The notes under the pieces were generated by a model. The model was not told the DNA's origin. It worked only from the letters and a program-made list of their open reading frames with translations, and did not search any database. Shown here piece by piece: positions 1 through 8,559 of a DNA stretch of 31,990 nt. How positions within the stretch are numbered: position 1 is the first letter of the stretch; each line of letters begins with the position of its first letter. A program made the translations under genes and the position numbers. Location of the stretch: NCBI RefSeq assembly GCF_035306585.1, contig NZ_DATGNU010000070.1, forward strand, positions 1 through 31,990, in the 5' to 3' direction. This stretch comes from Galbibacter sp035306585. Its GTDB lineage: Bacteria; Bacteroidota; Bacteroidia; Flavobacteriales; Flavobacteriaceae.

Positions 1-1659
1 ATATCCTGCATATTTTACTTGAATTTCGGTTTGTTCTAATACTTCCTGATCTAACTCATTCTCTTGGATATAATCTTCTACACTTTTTATATTTCTTAAA
101 TGATCTAATGTAATATTTGGCCTTGCGAATATTTTAAACATTTTATCAGACTGCTTCATGCTTGAAGAACCAATAGATTCTAAAATTGGATTTATAAGTT
201 CAGGTTTCACACTGGTTTCTCTAAAAAATTGAACAAAGGCATTGGAGGCTTTTTGTTTCTGCTCCATCCGTTTTAATCTTTTTTCGGAGGCTAAACCTAT
301 TTCATAACTCATAGGAGTTAAACGTAAATCGGCGTTGTCTTGCCTTAGTAAAGTGCGATATTCTGCTCTAGAGGTGAACATTCGATAAGGTTCCTCTGTA
401 CCTTTGGTGATAAGATCATCAATAAGAACTCCAATATAGGCTTCACTTCTTTTAAGGATAAATTCGGGTTTATCCTTTATCTTCAATGCAGCATTAATAC
501 CAGCTATTAGACCTTGTGAAGCTGCTTCTTCGTACCCTGTGGTTCCGTTAATTTGTCCAGCAAAATACAATCCTTGAATAAGCTTGGTTTCTAATGTATG
601 TTTTAATTGTGTAGGAGGGAAGTAGTCATATTCGATGGCATATCCTGGTCTGAAGAATTTCACATTTTCAAAACCTTCTACTGACCGCAATGCTTTAAAT
701 TGAACTTCTTCAGGTAAAGAGGTGGAAAAACCATTTACATAGTATTCTACCGTATCCCAACCTTCGGGCTCCACAAATATCTGGTGTCTATCTTTATCTG
801 CAAATCTGTTTATTTTATCTTCAATAGATGGACAGTAACGTGGACCTATGCTTTTAATTCTACCGTTAAACATAGGTGATCGATCAAATCCTTCTCTTAA
901 TAGATCATGTACCAAGGGACTGGTGTAGGTCATGTGACAATCTCTTTGACGATCTAAAGGCTTGGTAAGATTAGAATATGAAAATTTATCAGGATTTTCA
1001 TCACCTGGTTGTACAATCATTTTACTGAAGTCTAAGGATCGTCCATCTACACGAGGAGGTGTACCGGTCTTCATTCTCCCTGCTTCAAAACCATATCTTA
1101 TAAGATCTTCCGTAATACCAGTTGCTGCCTTTTCCCCGGCTCGACCGCCTCCAAACTGTTTATCTCCAATATGAATTAAACCATTAAGAAATGTTCCGTT
1201 GGTAAGTACTACTGTTTTTGATCGGATCTCTACCCCTAAGGAAGTTCTCACTCCTTTTATAACTTCATTTTCAATAATTAAACCAGAAACCATTTCTTGG
1301 TAAAAGTCTACATTGGGTGTTTGCTCTAACATTAATCGCCATTGTTCTGCAAATCGCATTCGATCACTTTGTGCTCTAGGAGACCACATTGCAGGACCTT
1401 TTGATTTGTTTAGCATTTTAAATTGTATGGCTGTTTTATCAGTAACGATTCCGGAATATCCACCCATGGCATCAATTTCTCTTATAATTTGCCCTTTTGC
1501 AATTCCGCCCATTGCAGGGTTACAAGACATTTGTGCAATGTTTTGAAGGTTCATTGTTACAAGTAGGGTGCTCGCACCCATGTTGGCGGAAGCAGCGGCG
1601 GCTTCAGAACCAGCATGTCCAGCACCTACAACAATTACATCATATTGTTTATCAAACAT
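1..1659 (-). CDS. mnmG: MnmG (GidA), tRNA uridine-5-carboxymethylaminomethyl modification enzyme, 3' end cut by window edge
   Basis: FAD-dependent enzyme that works with the GTPase MnmE to modify U34 in the wobble position of several tRNAs in the cytoplasm. The translation from ATG at 1659 begins MFDKQYDVIVVGAGHAGSEA, with the GxGxxG dinucleotide-binding loop at residues 12-17. The conserved cysteine motif QMSCNPAMGG follows (Cys46), then a GDKQFGGGRAGE segment and a second conserved cysteine in GPRYCPSIEDK near residue 275. All are family hallmarks. The window holds 553 codons of a family usually about 620 residues long, so only the C-terminal MnmE-contact region is missing. It lies downstream of ybeY on the same strand but is separated from it by 165 bp that hold a hairpin and a parS-like site, so it may have its own promoter. 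Start and identity are secure. Confidence 0.97.
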   Translation of the reverse strand, partial: MFDKQYDVIVVGAGHAGSEAAAASANMGASTLLVTMNLQNIAQMSCNPAMGGIAKGQIIREIDAMGGYSGIVTDKTAIQFKMLNKSKGPAMWSPRAQSDRMRFAEQWRLMLEQTPNVDFYQEMVSGLIIENEVIKGVRTSLGVEIRSKTVVLTNGTFLNGLIHIGDKQFGGGRAGEKAATGITEDLIRYGFEAGRMKTGTPPRVDGRSLDFSKMIVQPGDENPDKFSYSNLTKPLDRQRDCHMTYTSPLVHDLLREGFDRSPMFNGRIKSIGPRYCPSIEDKINRFADKDRHQIFVEPEGWDTVEYYVNGFSTSLPEEVQFKALRSVEGFENVKFFRPGYAIEYDYFPPTQLKHTLETKLIQGLYFAGQINGTTGYEEAASQGLIAGINAALKIKDKPEFILKRSEAYIGVLIDDLITKGTEEPYRMFTSRAEYRTLLRQDNADLRLTPMSYEIGLASEKRLKRMEQKQKASNAFVQFFRETSVKPELINPILESIGSSSMKQSDKMFKIFARPNITLDHLRNIKSVEDYIQENELDQEVLEQTEIQVKYAGY

Positions 1660-1700
1660 AAATTTGGGTTTTTAATATTCTTTTTATTTTGCAAAAAAAC

Positions 1701-1708
1701 GAAATTTA
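1701..1708 (-). promoter_or_regulatory. Possible -7 box for mnmG
   Basis: On the minus strand this reads TAAATTTC, one base off the Bacteroidota -7 consensus TAnnTTTG. It sits about 40 bp upstream of the mnmG start. A TTG about 22 bp further upstream could serve as the -33 element. This is a weak match in AT-rich DNA. Confidence 0.3.
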
Positions 1709-1767
1709 GAGCACTATATCATTGCATACACAAAGGATGTTTAGTGTTCTGAACTTTTGGTTTTCAT

Positions 1768-1783
1768 TGTTCCACGTGAAACA
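1768..1783. other. parS: parS-like centromere site (ParB binding)
   Basis: The 16 bases TGTTCCACGTGAAACA match the consensus TGTTnCACGTGAAACA, known from Bacillus subtilis and conserved across most bacterial phyla, at every specified position. The site is a palindrome apart from one position pair. ParB/Spo0J binds such sites and loads SMC for chromosome segregation. The site is intergenic, between ybeY and mnmG. Its position near mnmG/gidA fits the known tendency of parS sites and gidA to lie near oriC. ParB itself is not in the window. Confidence 0.85.
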
Positions 1784-1784
1784 G

Positions 1785-1799
1785 CAAGGAAAGTCCTTG
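1785..1799 (-). terminator. Short hairpin after ybeY, possible terminator
   Basis: CAAGGA-AAG-TCCTTG forms a 6-bp stem with a 3-base loop just past the ybeY stop and directly against the parS-like site. No clear T-tract follows on the minus strand, so terminator function is uncertain. If real, it would separate the DUF4175-ybeY unit from mnmG. Confidence 0.35.
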
Positions 1800-1824
1800 T
1801 TATTTATGAATTTCTTTGGGGAGT

Positions 1825-2235
1825 CTATTTAAATAAGGCAATTTTTTCTTCTTCTTTTTCTCGCATTATTTTAGTATCTTTTTCGGTTTTATCTTTATAT
1901 CCACAGTAATGTAAGATGCCATGTGCCATAACGCGTCGAAGTTCATTCTCAAAACTTACCTTATATTTTGTGGAATTTTCTCTTACACGTTCAATGGAAA
2001 TAAAAATATCACCTTGAATGGTGGTGTGATCAGAATAATCAAAACTGATGATATCTGTAAGTGTGTCGTGATCTAGATATTCTACATTAATTTTAAAAAG
2101 ATAATTATCATCACAAAAGATATAATTCACTTCACCACAATTTTTAGATTCTGACGAAATGATGTTTTTTATCCAACTGCTGTAAAGTGCAGGGTTCTCA
2201 ATGAGAAAATCTGTTTCGTAATGAAAATTAATCAT
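1825..2235 (-). CDS. ybeY: YbeY, endoribonuclease / rRNA maturation factor
   Basis: YbeY is a small metal-dependent RNase of the UPF0054 family involved in 16S rRNA 3'-end maturation and ribosome quality control. The 136-residue length is slightly shorter than usual (about 150). The metal site is visible near residue 109 as HGILHYCGYKD: the first two histidines of the H-x3-H-x5-H motif are present, but the third position is Asp rather than His. My recollection is that the Asp form is common in Bacteroidota YbeY proteins, so it is probably a lineage variant and not damage. The start ATG overlaps the end of the upstream DUF4175 gene by 8 bases (ATGATTAA), which implies translational coupling. 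Confidence 0.93.
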   Translation of the reverse strand: MINFHYETDFLIENPALYSSWIKNIISSESKNCGEVNYIFCDDNYLFKINVEYLDHDTLTDIISFDYSDHTTIQGDIFISIERVRENSTKYKVSFENELRRVMAHGILHYCGYKDKTEKDTKIMREKEEEKIALFK

Positions 2236-5200
2236 TGGTCTTAAAATAAGTATTTACCTTCTCTTTATAAATTTGCCGCAAAGGTAAGCTTTGTCTGTTT
2301 AATATTTCAACTTCATTCAAATATTGTTGCAGCGCTGGATTCAGGTTTTGAGTTGGGTTGGTAAAGTCTTGTATATTAGTAGTACTCTCACGGGTTGGTT
2401 TTTCCCCTTGTTGCATGGCAGCGTTTTCTAGTTTTAGGAGTTGATGGTGTAGCTGAAGCATTTTTTGCTGGTTGCCCTGGGTGAATCCTTTTTCAATCAA
2501 ATCATTTTCTAATTGCTTCATCTCTTCAATGGCTTTTTGAGCGTTGTGTTGGTCTGATGCATTTTGAAAATCATGTATTTGGTCTTCCAAGGCATTTCTT
2601 AAAAACTGTTGTTGTTTATAAATTTCAAATAATTTTTCTGACATTGCCTCCCCATTTTCTCCTGGTTCTGGACGTTGTCCTTCTTTTCCTTGATTTCCTT
2701 TTTGATTATTTTCTTGTTGTTTGCCCATAGCATCCTGCATGGAAGTATTCAATTGTTCTTGCGATTGAATGATATCAGGTAATTGGAACTCCTTTGAACC
2801 ATCCCCTGATCCCATTGATAAACGCTCTTGCATGTTGTCTAATACGTTGCTTAAATAATCGGCTAATGAATTGGTAGCAGTAAGCGCATATTGTTGGTAA
2901 GAGACTCCTTGGTAGGTTCTATTCTCCGCAAACTCTTTTAGTGCTTTATTAATGTTATAATAAACATCATTCACATCGTTATTAATCTGTTCGCTTAGCT
3001 TGGGTTGACGCAATGACAAGGTGAAAAGACTATCATCCACATGTTCAAAAACTAATTTGAGATCGTTCTGCTGTTTTAAATATACCGAAAGGTTTGTTTT
3101 ACTTTCCTTCAACATTCCAATGCGCTGCATCAGGCTCTCCTGATTTAGAGAAAACACTAGTAGATTATCCAAAATTTGTCTTAGCATAGTGGCATCTTCC
3201 TGTAAACTTTCTTGCCCGCTAGCTTGCATTTGATCTTTCATCTGCGATCCAAGTTGTTGTAATTTTTCTGCAGCATTTTTCTGGTGAGGTATGGCGTCCT
3301 GTTTCTTATTAGGCTGCTCTAGTTTATCCTTCGCCTGTTTCTGCTGCTGTTGAATTGCCTGCTCAGACTTCTTATTGCGCGCTATCTCCATGGGTTTTTT
3401 CAATTGCTCATTTTCCTTTTCCAATTGCGCTAACTCCTGTCTGATTTTATCAAATGAATCGTTTAATTTTTGTTGATCTTCACTATTGTTATGCTGCTTT
3501 TTTGCAAGTGCAGATTGCTTTTTAGACAAGGATAAAATGTCATTTTTTAATTTTTCTAATTTGGCCTGTATATAGTATCGTTTGGTTAGTTCTAGGATTT
3601 GTTCTAGGCTTCGACTATTATTATTTTGCTGCTTGGCCATATCCTCCAAGCGCTTGCTGAGTTCTTCTTTTTTTATTTTATCGGTAAGCCTTGAAAGCTC
3701 TTTCATCATTTTCTCATTTTCCTCTAACTGCTTTTGTCTTCGTTCTAATCGTTCTTTAAGAAGATCATTAAATTCGGACTTTTCCTTATTTGTTTTTTGA
3801 AATTCACTGAGATTTTCACGGAGCTTGTTCTGAAATTTTTCCATCATTTGGTTTTGTTCAAGCTGCCGAGCTAGGAATTTATCTATTGTTTTTTTGTCAT
3901 TAAAATTGAGTTGATTTTTTTGTTTGTTTAAGGCATTTATCTCATTGAGTTGATTTTTTTGTTCATTAGATTGCTCAATGGCGTTTTGAAGTTGATCAAG
4001 CGTCTGTTTTTGATTCTCAAGTTGTCTCTCCTGCAACTCACTATGGGTTAATTTTCTATAATGGAAGGTTTCACTTCGAGAATCTTTTCCTCCTCTTAAG
4101 GCATCGTTGTCTGTTACTTGAAAATAGTACTGATAGTCTACGGACTCCTCTAAGGTTAAGCCTGTAGGGAATTCATAAACAAAGCGATCAACATTCTGCT
4201 TGTTAATGGGAAGGTCCGCATGTAAGAATTGATCGTTTTCCGTTGATTTATAATATATTTCTAGCTTTTCTATTGCGTAATCATCACTAAGGGCGCCGGT
4301 ATATATTTTTCTATTAATGGCGCTACTATCGATATGTTCCTTAACACTAATTGTAGGATACTGATCTTTTATAACGGTGAGGTTGAAATTCAATTTTTCA
4401 TAGTTAGTAAGATACTCATTGCTTGTGGCAACACTATAATCGGTATTGTTAAAGATCCGTTTTTTGAGGGAGAACTGTTGCTGTGATTTCGATAACACAT
4501 GGGTGCTGTCTAAAAGATCCATGGTGACCTGGTCGGTGTTTTCTGAATTATAGATCCACTGAATCTCTGTTCCTTCTAAAATTGTAGCGTTGCCAGTACT
4601 CTTTAGCGTATCGGTAGACTTTCCTGTATAATTGGGATAATTTAGGATCATTTCAAATGAAAGTAGACTCGGTGTTGGGATGACCTCTAGCTTGAAAGGA
4701 ATGGACTGTACACCAGAGCCTTGGAGTTGAAATTTGATGTCTTCAAGGGGTTGATTAAAAGTGTATTCATACTTGGTTGCACTGGTTTTTTCCATAAAAA
4801 ACCGCTTTTCATCGAGTACAATCTGTATATCCTCAGGAATGCTGTTTCCGCTCGTTTCTACCTGGAGCGTAAAGGATTTTCCTTTAAGCGTACTTAGGGA
4901 GTCATTTGTGATTATAAATTCAAAAGGTGCAGGTGGGACATAAGCTGTTTTGTAATCTACCACGCGTTTATAGCTATCGGTAAAAAGATCCAACTTTCCT
5001 ATTAGTATAACCAATAGTATAATTAGCACTGGTATAGCAGCGTAATAGGCATATTTTAAATTTTTCTTATAACTAACCGCCATTTGAAAAGGGATAGGTT
5101 TAAGATCATTTCCTTTTTGCTCAATACTGGCTAATAATAAATCGGATTGCGTCTTGTCTTGAGAAAGTTGTAGAAAATTTAAAAGTTTATCGCCCACAGA

Positions 5201-5506
5201 AGGAAAATGATTTCCAATAATTTTAGAGGCTACTGTATGATCAATGCCTTTTCGAAATCTAAATAAATAAAGCAGTGGGATACAAATAAACTTTATAAAT
5301 AACAATACTTCGATGGACACAAAAGTCCAAAAAAGGAACCTTCTTGCCGTAGTACTTAGCCACAAGAAATACTCTAGCAATACCACTGCAATAAAATACA
5401 ACAAACCCACACTTATAAAAAGAAAAAGCCCTTTGAGTAATTCATTGAAATAGTACTTGCGTAAAAACAACGCTAACTTGTGATGTATTTCCCTTAAGAT
5501 ACTCAT
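2228..5506 (-). CDS. DUF4175-family large membrane protein with long Gln/Lys/Glu-rich coiled coil
   Basis: A 1092-residue protein of unknown function resembling the DUF4175 proteins common in Bacteroidota. Three hydrophobic segments are visible at about residues 25-50, 57-82 and 152-171. A beta-rich, Ig-like extracytoplasmic region follows (about 180-480). From about residue 490 to 1050 there is a very long Gln/Lys/Glu/Asn-rich region with heptad character, expected to form coiled coils. The topology suggests an inner-membrane anchor with a long periplasmic rod. Such proteins are sometimes labelled ATPase in databases, but I see no Walker A motif. It is the first gene of the unit leading into ybeY, with an 8-base stop/start overlap. 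The function is not known and I do not propose one. Confidence 0.85.
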   Translation of the reverse strand: MSILREIHHKLALFLRKYYFNELLKGLFLFISVGLLYFIAVVLLEYFLWLSTTARRFLFWTFVSIEVLLFIKFICIPLLYLFRFRKGIDHTVASKIIGNHFPSVGDKLLNFLQLSQDKTQSDLLLASIEQKGNDLKPIPFQMAVSYKKNLKYAYYAAIPVLIILLVILIGKLDLFTDSYKRVVDYKTAYVPPAPFEFIITNDSLSTLKGKSFTLQVETSGNSIPEDIQIVLDEKRFFMEKTSATKYEYTFNQPLEDIKFQLQGSGVQSIPFKLEVIPTPSLLSFEMILNYPNYTGKSTDTLKSTGNATILEGTEIQWIYNSENTDQVTMDLLDSTHVLSKSQQQFSLKKRIFNNTDYSVATSNEYLTNYEKLNFNLTVIKDQYPTISVKEHIDSSAINRKIYTGALSDDYAIEKLEIYYKSTENDQFLHADLPINKQNVDRFVYEFPTGLTLEESVDYQYYFQVTDNDALRGGKDSRSETFHYRKLTHSELQERQLENQKQTLDQLQNAIEQSNEQKNQLNEINALNKQKNQLNFNDKKTIDKFLARQLEQNQMMEKFQNKLRENLSEFQKTNKEKSEFNDLLKERLERRQKQLEENEKMMKELSRLTDKIKKEELSKRLEDMAKQQNNNSRSLEQILELTKRYYIQAKLEKLKNDILSLSKKQSALAKKQHNNSEDQQKLNDSFDKIRQELAQLEKENEQLKKPMEIARNKKSEQAIQQQQKQAKDKLEQPNKKQDAIPHQKNAAEKLQQLGSQMKDQMQASGQESLQEDATMLRQILDNLLVFSLNQESLMQRIGMLKESKTNLSVYLKQQNDLKLVFEHVDDSLFTLSLRQPKLSEQINNDVNDVYYNINKALKEFAENRTYQGVSYQQYALTATNSLADYLSNVLDNMQERLSMGSGDGSKEFQLPDIIQSQEQLNTSMQDAMGKQQENNQKGNQGKEGQRPEPGENGEAMSEKLFEIYKQQQFLRNALEDQIHDFQNASDQHNAQKAIEEMKQLENDLIEKGFTQGNQQKMLQLHHQLLKLENAAMQQGEKPTRESTTNIQDFTNPTQNLNPALQQYLNEVEILNRQSLPLRQIYKEKVNTYFKTND

Positions 5507-5744
5507 TTATAGTATATTAAATTTTAAGTATAAGCATTAGAAGTTAAAAATACAATTTGTTTAGCATTGTTGTTACTGCTTTGAGACCTTAATAAGAGAA
5601 ATCCAACTAATTTTAAAATGTATATCATTGTGATCAGGGTAAATCCAGTGGCAAGGTTTAAAATAAAATGCAGGATAAAAAAACATATTAGGGACAATCA
5701 AAAATATAATTATAAATTTTTGAAAGTGTTTTGTGATATTTCCA

Positions 5745-5752
5745 TACATTGG
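5745..5752 (+). promoter_or_regulatory. Weak candidate -7 box for the cysteine peptidase gene
   Basis: TACATTGG matches TAnnTTTG at all but one specified base, with a TTG 22 bp upstream (5720-5722). It lies 26 bp before the preferred ATG at 5779. If correct, it rules out the in-frame TTG at 5749 as the start. The rest of 5507-5744 holds no gene I can support. Confidence 0.3.
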
Positions 5753-5778
5753 GCAAAGAAAAAATAAAACTTCATAAG

Positions 5779-6951
5779 ATGAAAAAAATATGTATGTCGG
5801 CCCTGATGGCCTTGATTAGTTTAGGAGTACATGCACAGGATGATCTCATCAAAGCGTTGGAAAATAATACATCACTTGCAGCTAAAGAAGGCTTTATTTT
5901 TAAGCCCGTGGTTAACTTGGAGAGAACTTCCATTAAGGATCAAGGCAGTAGTGGTACCTGCTGGAGTTACGCTGGAAATGCACTTTTGGAATCTGAGATG
6001 TTGCGCCTTGGAAAGCAAGCGGTAGATATTTCAGAAATCTATACCGCACGTTGCGTCTATATTGAAAAGGCAAAAAATTATGTAAGAATGCACGGAAATC
6101 TTAATTGGGGAGACGGTGGTCTTTTGCATGATGTTGGAAATATATACCAGCAGTATGGTGCCTTACCACAGCAGGTGTACACTGGATTGAACTATGGCAC
6201 CGATATCAACCGTTTTGGTGAAATGCAATCCGCTCTCAAAGGATTTTTAGACGGAATCATTCAGAACAAAAATGGGATTCTTACCCCCAACTGGCTCACT
6301 GCTTTTACAGCCATTCTGGACAGTTATTTAGGTAGCGTGCCAGAATCATTTGAATATCAAGGAAAAACCTATACTCCCAAAACGTTTGCAAAAGAGGTAA
6401 TTGGCATAAAGGCGGATTCTTTTGTAGAGTTAGTGGCCTTGGCACATGAACCGTTATACGAGGAAGTATTTATTCCAGTTCCCGATAATTGGAGTTTTGA
6501 TTATGCTTATAATGTTACTATGGATGATTTTATCCAGGTGATTGACAATGCATTAGATCATGGTTACACTATAGGTTGGGCAGCTGATGTGAGCGAAAAA
6601 TATTTTAGTTGGAAGAATGGAATTGCCTATGTACCTGAAATCGAGTATAAAGACATGAGCGTAGAGGAACGTCAAACAATGTTTGATGGACCTAAAGAAG
6701 AAATGGAGATTACTCAGAAGATGAGAAAGCAAGCATTTGATAATTATTCCACCACCGATGATCATGCCATGCAAATTGTTGGAAAGGCAAAAGATCAAAA
6801 TAATAAAACGTACTATATCGTAAAAAACTCATGGGGAACGGGTAATGATCACCAAGGATACTTGTATGTGACTAAAAATTATATTCTGCTAAAAACCAAT
6901 TCCTTATATTTAAATAAGGAAGCAGTACCAAATGGTATATTAAAGGGATAA
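5779..6951 (+). CDS. Exported C1-family cysteine peptidase (bleomycin hydrolase / PepC-like)
   Basis: A papain-fold cysteine peptidase resembling the C1B (aminopeptidase C / bleomycin hydrolase) branch. The ATG at 5779 gives 390 residues starting MKKICMSALMALISLGVHAQ, a typical signal peptide, so the enzyme is probably periplasmic or secreted. An in-frame TTG at 5749 would only add ten polar residues before the signal peptide. The catalytic cysteine is in SSGTCWSYA (Cys61). The histidine is in DDHAMQIVG (about His329) and the asparagine in VKNSWGTG (about Asn350); all three catalytic residues are intact. The gene stands alone, convergent with the next gene across a hairpin terminator. Classical bleomycin hydrolases are cytosolic, so the exported form probably digests peptides in the envelope. 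The substrate cannot be told from the sequence. Confidence 0.9.
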   Translation: MKKICMSALMALISLGVHAQDDLIKALENNTSLAAKEGFIFKPVVNLERTSIKDQGSSGTCWSYAGNALLESEMLRLGKQAVDISEIYTARCVYIEKAKNYVRMHGNLNWGDGGLLHDVGNIYQQYGALPQQVYTGLNYGTDINRFGEMQSALKGFLDGIIQNKNGILTPNWLTAFTAILDSYLGSVPESFEYQGKTYTPKTFAKEVIGIKADSFVELVALAHEPLYEEVFIPVPDNWSFDYAYNVTMDDFIQVIDNALDHGYTIGWAADVSEKYFSWKNGIAYVPEIEYKDMSVEERQTMFDGPKEEMEITQKMRKQAFDNYSTTDDHAMQIVGKAKDQNNKTYYIVKNSWGTGNDHQGYLYVTKNYILLKTNSLYLNKEAVPNGILKG

Positions 6952-6972
6952 AAGGGATTTGTTTGTGATAGG

Positions 6973-7008
6973 AAACGGCAATACTTCAGTAATGATGTAC
7001 TGCCGTTT
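6973..7008. terminator. Bidirectional hairpin terminator between convergent genes
   Basis: AAACGGCA (6973-6980) pairs with TGCCGTTT (7001-7008); after one mismatch, three more pairs (TAC/GTA) extend the stem. A-rich and T-rich flanks allow termination in both directions. It sits between the convergent cysteine peptidase and oxidoreductase genes. Confidence 0.7.
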
Positions 7009-7048
7009 TGATTTTTACGGAATTATTTTACTTGTACGGTAAAGTTGA

Positions 7049-8401
7049 TTATACTTTTGGCAATTCCCATCCATTATGGTAATGAGCTTTGACCAGATCA
7101 TTTGCTAGGGTATTATCTTTAAATCGATTTGTTTTACTGTCCCAGTAAATTTTTTCACCAGTTTTAAATGCGATATTCCCCATATGGGCGTTCACTGCGG
7201 AGATGGCTCCTTGTTCCACACTACAATGTAGTTCGGTAGCATTACCTTTAATTACATCAACAAAGTTTTGTGCATGATCATTAAGAGCGTCATTTGATTT
7301 TTGGGTCAATTCCATTTTCGATATTTTGGCATCTTTATTACCGTCCTTATAATCGTATTCAGGCATCACTTCCCATCCTTGGCGATCTACTACTAGAGTT
7401 CCATTGTTCCCTATAAATGCAATTCCTTCTGACCTTCCATAGTTTCCTTGGTCAATACCAGTGGCGTGTTCCCACAAAAGGTTAAAATCTTCATATTCGA
7501 AGACAGTTTGTAAGGTGTCTGGGGTCTGCGAAGCATCATTTGGATACGCCAATTTTCCACCTGAAGCCATAATGGATTTAGGAGCAGAAGCCTGCATTAT
7601 TTTTAAAGCAATATCAATTTCATGAACGCCCCAATCTGTCATTAGACCACCGGCGTAATCCCAGAACCATCGAAAATTGAAATGGAATCTATTTTTATTG
7701 AAATTGCGTTTTGGTGCTGGTCCTAACCACATTTTATAATCAACACCCTCAGGTGGAGTACTATCTGCAACGGGAGGAACTGGTTTCATCCATCCTTGAT
7801 AAGCCCAACATTTTACCAAACGGATATTTCCTAATGCACCAGTGGCAATATACTCAGCGGCCTGTTGGTATTGGGAACCACTTCGTTGCCACTGTCCAAC
7901 TTGTGCGATTGTATTGTATTTCTTGACAGCATTTACCATAATTGAACATTCTTCAATGGTATTGGCCAGCGGCTTTTCAACATACACATGTTTTCCTGCC
8001 TGACATGCATCTACAAAGTTTAAACAATGCCAGTGATCTGGCGTACCTATAATAACTACGTCCACGTCTTTATTTTCCAGTAGTTTCCGATAGTCTTTAT
8101 ATAAGGATACCTTGTTCTTATGGCCCATTTTTTTCAAATCAGCCGCTCTTCTATTTAAAACACTTTGATCTACATCTGCTAGTGCAATACACTGAACTCC
8201 CGGTATGTTAAGATGGGCGCTCATATTGGCCCATCCCATCCCATTACAGCCAATAACCCCAAAGTTTAACCGATCGCTAGGAGCTAGGCTAGTAAAGAGG
8301 GAACTTGTCTGTTGGGCAGTTATAATGTTAGACATACCAAGTCCTGCTATGGCTAGACCTGAGTTCCTAATAAATGTTCTTCTGGTATTTTTTGTTTTCA
8401 C
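7049..8401 (-). CDS. Tat-exported Gfo/Idh/MocA-family NAD(P)-dependent oxidoreductase
   Basis: A 450-residue dehydrogenase-like protein of the glucose-fructose oxidoreductase / inositol dehydrogenase / MocA family. The N-terminus carries a twin-arginine motif, RRTFIRNSG (residues 7-15), followed by a hydrophobic stretch to about residue 30, so it is likely exported already folded with its cofactor. The Rossmann nucleotide-binding loop is GVIGCNGMG (48-56). The family signature VEKPLANT is near residue 140, followed by a typical C-terminal alpha/beta domain with GGLMTDWGVHEIDIA. Exported members in Bacteroidota usually act on sugars or inositols, and some related enzymes are NAD-dependent glycosidases. 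The substrate here is unknown. The gene is single, divergent from gltX and convergent with the peptidase gene. Confidence 0.92.
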   Translation of the reverse strand: MKTKNTRRTFIRNSGLAIAGLGMSNIITAQQTSSLFTSLAPSDRLNFGVIGCNGMGWANMSAHLNIPGVQCIALADVDQSVLNRRAADLKKMGHKNKVSLYKDYRKLLENKDVDVVIIGTPDHWHCLNFVDACQAGKHVYVEKPLANTIEECSIMVNAVKKYNTIAQVGQWQRSGSQYQQAAEYIATGALGNIRLVKCWAYQGWMKPVPPVADSTPPEGVDYKMWLGPAPKRNFNKNRFHFNFRWFWDYAGGLMTDWGVHEIDIALKIMQASAPKSIMASGGKLAYPNDASQTPDTLQTVFEYEDFNLLWEHATGIDQGNYGRSEGIAFIGNNGTLVVDRQGWEVMPEYDYKDGNKDAKISKMELTQKSNDALNDHAQNFVDVIKGNATELHCSVEQGAISAVNAHMGNIAFKTGEKIYWDSKTNRFKDNTLANDLVKAHYHNGWELPKV

Positions 8402-8535
8402 ATCGCTGAAATTAAAAGGTTATGGATTTCAAGATACTGTTTTAGATCGAATAAAACTAAAAGAACAATTATAAAATGTATTTTTAACACTAATTTATCC
8501 AATCAACCTTAGACAAAGTTCCCTATAAAAACTCC

Positions 8536-8543
8536 TATCTTTG
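8536..8543 (+). promoter_or_regulatory. -7 promoter box for gltX
   Basis: TATCTTTG is a perfect match to the Bacteroidota -7 consensus TAnnTTTG and lies 16 bp upstream of the gltX start. No exact TTG -33 element is present at the usual distance; TTAGACA at 8509-8515 is the nearest candidate. Confidence 0.6.
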
Positions 8544-8559
8544 TCAAAAATTATACTAA

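Noticed and set aside
1901..1925. A DnaA box near parS (TATATCCACAG)
   Set aside because: It does not match TTATCCACA, is isolated, and lies within the ybeY coding sequence.
5749..5778. TTG start extending the cysteine peptidase by ten residues
   Set aside because: The extension puts charged residues before a complete signal peptide that already starts at the ATG at 5779, and it overlaps a candidate promoter box.
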